From: Diphasiastrum complanatum | Lineage: Eukaryota > Streptophyta > Lycopodiopsida > Lycopodiales > Lycopodiaceae | Reading direction: 5' to 3' | NCBI GenBank assembly: GCA_029204225.1 | Contig: CM055099.1 | Coordinates: forward strand, 59,541,010-59,605,009 | DNA: 64,000 bases | Part shown: piece after piece, positions 60,701-64,000 of the stretch | Layout of the letters: each line of letters begins with the position of its first letter | How positions within the stretch are numbered: the stretch's first letter is position 1 | Made by a program: the position numbers and the translations under genes | The notes under the pieces: generated by a model | Seen by the model: only the letters and a program-made list of their open reading frames with translations | Databases searched by the model: none | What the model was told of the DNA's origin: nothing

Positions 60701-61270
60701 CTAATCAGCCGTTTCTTGTAATCTCCTGATCAACTAATCATGTCCTCCTCTCTATATACATGAAGATCTTAATTATTAATTACATAAGTGTAAGGAATCA
60801 GATTGGTAGTATACCAATGTAAGCTGAGCACCGTGTATCTAGCCAACGTTCAAGAAGTCCGCTAGTAAGCGCGACAATTTTTGATTCGCGAAGGACAAAG
60901 TTTTCCTTTGGGCCGATGCACTGTGTGGTCTATCACAACAACGCTTAAGAAATTCTCTGACAATACAGTAGATGTTTATGCAGATGAGTTTCTTGTCTTG
61001 AATATGATCGAATATTATGTTTGTAGTCAGCTAGTTCAATATTATTCCACACACTGGTTTTACCTTGTTGAATGCATAAGCAAATTATACGTAGGTCAGC
61101 AATGTCTGTCTATATCTTGGAAGATTGTAGATCCTATCACAGACGGCAGTAGATCCGAAGGACAGAATCGAATTTGTTATGGCCATATTCAGTTAAGGAC
61201 CTGGAATAGTCCTAATATGGTAGACCGGCCCTCCATGTTCGAGATTATTGGTCACGCCATGATTTAATTC
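60700..61270 (+). repeat. LTR-like copy related to the LTR at 51387
   Basis: It shares with 51387-52270 the order TAATC...CTTGTAAT, CTGAT..ACTAATCA, then GTCCGCTAGTAA.GCG.GAC, a CCGATGCACTG-like word and TTTTCTTGTTG/TTTCTTGTCTTGAATATGATC. It is diverged, so it is a different or older subfamily. Its limits are approximate. No binding site follows it. Confidence 0.5.
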
Positions 61271-61339
61271 CATGTCAAGGCCAATTTGTGACTAATTACC
61301 TTGAGAGGACCCAGACACTCTAATTGAGACATATGGAGT

Positions 61340-64000
61340 ATTGCATGTCTGTGTCACGGATATAGGTAGAATTTACAAACATGATTCTTCATACCTTCCA
61401 GAACATATCCTTCGGGCTGGATCATGTAAATGTCTTCTTGTACAACTCCATTCAGATAAGCTGTTTGCACATCAAGTTGATGCACCTCGAGGTCGGCAGC
61501 TGCAGCATAAGATAGGAAGGCCGAGATCGATGAATGCTTGACTACAGGACTGAAAGTCTCACTATAGTCTACGTTGGGGATCTGAGTGAATCCTCGTGCT
61601 ATCAGTCTTGTCTTCCTTCGATCAATCGCTCCATTGGCATTGTACTTGATCTTGAAAATCCATTTGCAATCAATGATATTGTAGCCAGTAGGAGCTTCGA
61701 CTAGTGACCACGTCTGCTTCTTGATCATAGAGGAATACTCTATGTCCGTGGCTTCTCTCTAGAGATCAGAGTCTGGTTGGCTGAGTGCCTCCTTGACTAT
61801 TGTCAGTTCCTATATCAAGAGACATGCAGACTCAAGAGTATACCTTGTGGGTTGTGTACGCACTCGAGTTGATCTTCCGGGAGGAATTGACTGATGAATC
61901 ACTCTTGGGACTTGTTGTTGGGTAGCAGTAACATCTTCATCTGATTCGTTGTTGAATAGTAGATCGACATTTGATGTCGACGAACTGATCTTCAATAAAG
62001 ACTAAATCCCGGCTGTACAAGATTTGCTAGGTATCGGGATCATACAGTTTGTATATGTTATTTTAGTGTATCCAATCATGATGGTCTTGAGACCTTGGAA
62101 GTCAAATTTCTTCCTAGTGTCTTTCGGGATCTGCGCATAGACAACACATCCGAACACTCGTAGGTTCTTCACAGAAGGCTTAGAGCCTATCTACACCTCA
62201 TGGGGTGTTTTTTCTGAGAGGGCTTTGGTTGGACATCTGTTCTGGATGTAAGATGCAGTGGAGACAGCTTCGACCTAGAAGCTTTTGGGCAGCGATGCAT
62301 GCGCCAGCATACATTTAGCAGATTCAACCAGAGTATGGTTCTTCCTCTTGGCTTAGCCATTAGATTGAGGACTATAAGGAGTGATGAACTGCTGCTCAAT
62401 GCCTTGGCTCTGGCAGTACTCCTTAAATTCAGTAGAGATGTACTCTCCACCATTGTCAGACTTCATGGTCTTGATCATCCTTCCAGTTTCTTTTTCTGCA
62501 CACTCCTTGAAGATTCTGAAGCAATTGAAAGCTTCTGATTTCTTCTGAATAAAATACAACATAGTCCTTCTAAAAAATTCATCAATAAAAGTTATAAAAT
62601 ACTTTGCATTCTCCAAAGAAGGATTCTTCATTGGGCCACAAATGTCTGAATGCACAACATCTAACAATCCTCTAGCAATATGTTGATGGCTTGATTTAAA
62701 TGGTTTCCTAGTCTGTTTATCAACTAAACAGTCTTGACAGATAGGTAACTCGACTTTATTACTAGGATAGTCTAGATCAAGAACAATAGAATGTTTAGAC
62801 ATTTGTTGTATAGCAACATGATTCAAGTGACCAAGTCTATAATGCCAAAGTAAACTTTTATTTACTTGAATAGAAATACTGAGTGCTTGACTAGACGCAA
62901 AAGACAATGACTTAATCTATACAAATATCCATGTCTCTTTCCGAGTGCTAGGATCTTGCCTGTCCTAGCAACTACTTTGCACTGATCACATTCGAATTCT
63001 ACTTTATGTCCTAGATTTGTGATTATGCTTACATAGAGTAGATTCGTAGATGAATTGGGTACATATAAGACTTTAGAAAGCAGCTTAAATTGATCATTTA
63101 CAAAGCTCAATCTCACAGTACCTTCACCTTTAATAGCATGTGTGCTATTATCGCCAAAGTGAACGTATTTGTTGGTACTGTAGGGTGTATAGGACTCGAA
63201 GCAGCCAATGAGACTGGTCATATGCTGAGTGACACCAGAATCCAGGAACCAAGAACTGTCGCTGGATGCTCCTTGATGGCTGGTCATGACGGCATCATAA
63301 TCTGCTTCTTGAATCGACTGTGAAGCTTCTGTAGCTGCATTGGCCACTTGATTCGACTGTCTCTTGTTGTTGTTCTTTGCTTGTAGTATCCGACAGTCTT
63401 GAATCTCGTGGTTGTTTCATTTGCAGTATGTGCAGGACATCTGTTTCTTTGTCTACGGATTTGATTGTTTTTTGTGCTGTGCTGGTTTCTGGTCTTGCTT
63501 TGATTGCTTCAGACCTTTCTTCTTCTTCTGCTTAGTCATGCTCTTGTTGGTGTACAGAACGTGAGAATCAGCTAAGGAACTAGAGGCTTCGTTCCTCTGC
63601 GTGTCTTCTTGCAACAACATTGTAATGACTCTTGAAAGAGTCAGCTCTGGATGTGTCGTGATGATCATCACCCAACTGTCGTACGAGCTTGGCAAACTTG
63701 TAAGCAGTTGCATCACTGCGTCTTGATCGTCTATGACAGATCCGACATCGGTCATTTGCTTCAGTAGGTTCTTAAAATTGATTGATGTGATTCTGCAAGG
63801 AATCACTATTTGCCATATTGAGGGAGTAAAATTTCTTCTTGAGATGTAGCTTGGAAGCTATATCTCACACTTCATATAACATGCTCAAGATGTCCCATAC
63901 TTCTTTGGATGTTAGGGCTTCAGACACATGGCCGATCTGAGTATTTGAAATGTTGAGGATGGTCAGCACAAATGCTTTGCCATCCTTCAGCTTCTATCTG
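61340..64000 (-). mobile_element. Ty1/copia element, runs off the window
   Basis: From 64000 downward the readable parts are gag ('NFKNLLKQMTDVGSVIDDQD', 'LLTSLPSSYDSWVM'), the knuckle region (near 63420), protease with 'WFLDSGVTQHMTS' (near 63240), pre-integrase 'LLWHYRLGHLNHVAIQQMS' (near 62830), integrase core 'VVHSDICGPMKNPSLENAKY' to 'KSDNGGEYISTEF' (62680-62430), linker 'PPGRSTRVRTQPTRYTLE' (near 61840) and the first part of reverse transcriptase ('DCKWIFKIKYNANG', 'DVQTAYLNG', about 61728-61390). It then stops against the LTR-like copy at 60700-61270. Its start is beyond the window. Broken, several breaks. Confidence 0.9.

Overview
The window looks like nuclear DNA from a land plant with a large, repeat-rich genome. 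Two host genes can be recognised. Both are split into small exons by long GT-AG introns, and both match plant members of their families best. Around and inside them lie many broken LTR elements, mostly Ty1/copia, with a few small non-autonomous elements and long GA/CT microsatellites. A 10.3-kb intron packed with copia copies would fit a fern, a gymnosperm or another large plant genome. I cannot name the species.

Layout. 1-2100: old LTR-like remains. 2100-6588: mostly unassigned and AT-rich. 6589-13965 (+): the 3' part of a pinin-family gene in four visible exons, whose last large intron holds a small LTR (TRIM-like) element with tRNA-like boxes and a MITE-like element. 13966-22880: unassigned DNA with small element remains, including a hairpin MITE near 21.1 kb. 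22880-28480: two copia elements of one family, one on each strand; the second (25458-28480) still has both LTRs and its target duplication. 29734-34400: a gypsy-like non-autonomous element joined to a copia fragment. 34420-38130: minus-strand copia pieces and a repeated minisatellite segment. 38140-41211: no gene recognised.

41401-57560 (+): a complete-looking HD-domain metal-dependent phosphohydrolase gene of seven exons (229 codons, all phases consistent). Intron 1 holds a copia gag remnant. Intron 5 holds a nested copia cluster in which two elements appear to share one LTR and a third LTR copy has inserted into one of them. 57561-64000: unrecognised minus-strand reading frames, a plus-strand copia remnant with an LTR, and a minus-strand copia element that runs off the window.

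The two host genes have no visible functional link: one is a nuclear RNA-processing factor, the other a soluble nucleotide or phosphate hydrolase. I found no clearly new biological system. The best leads are the HD gene with its 22- and 31-base micro-exons and TE-filled intron, the pinin splice donor that runs straight into a CT microsatellite, the TRIM-like element with tRNA-like promoter boxes, and the MITE with an internal 178-base tandem duplication.
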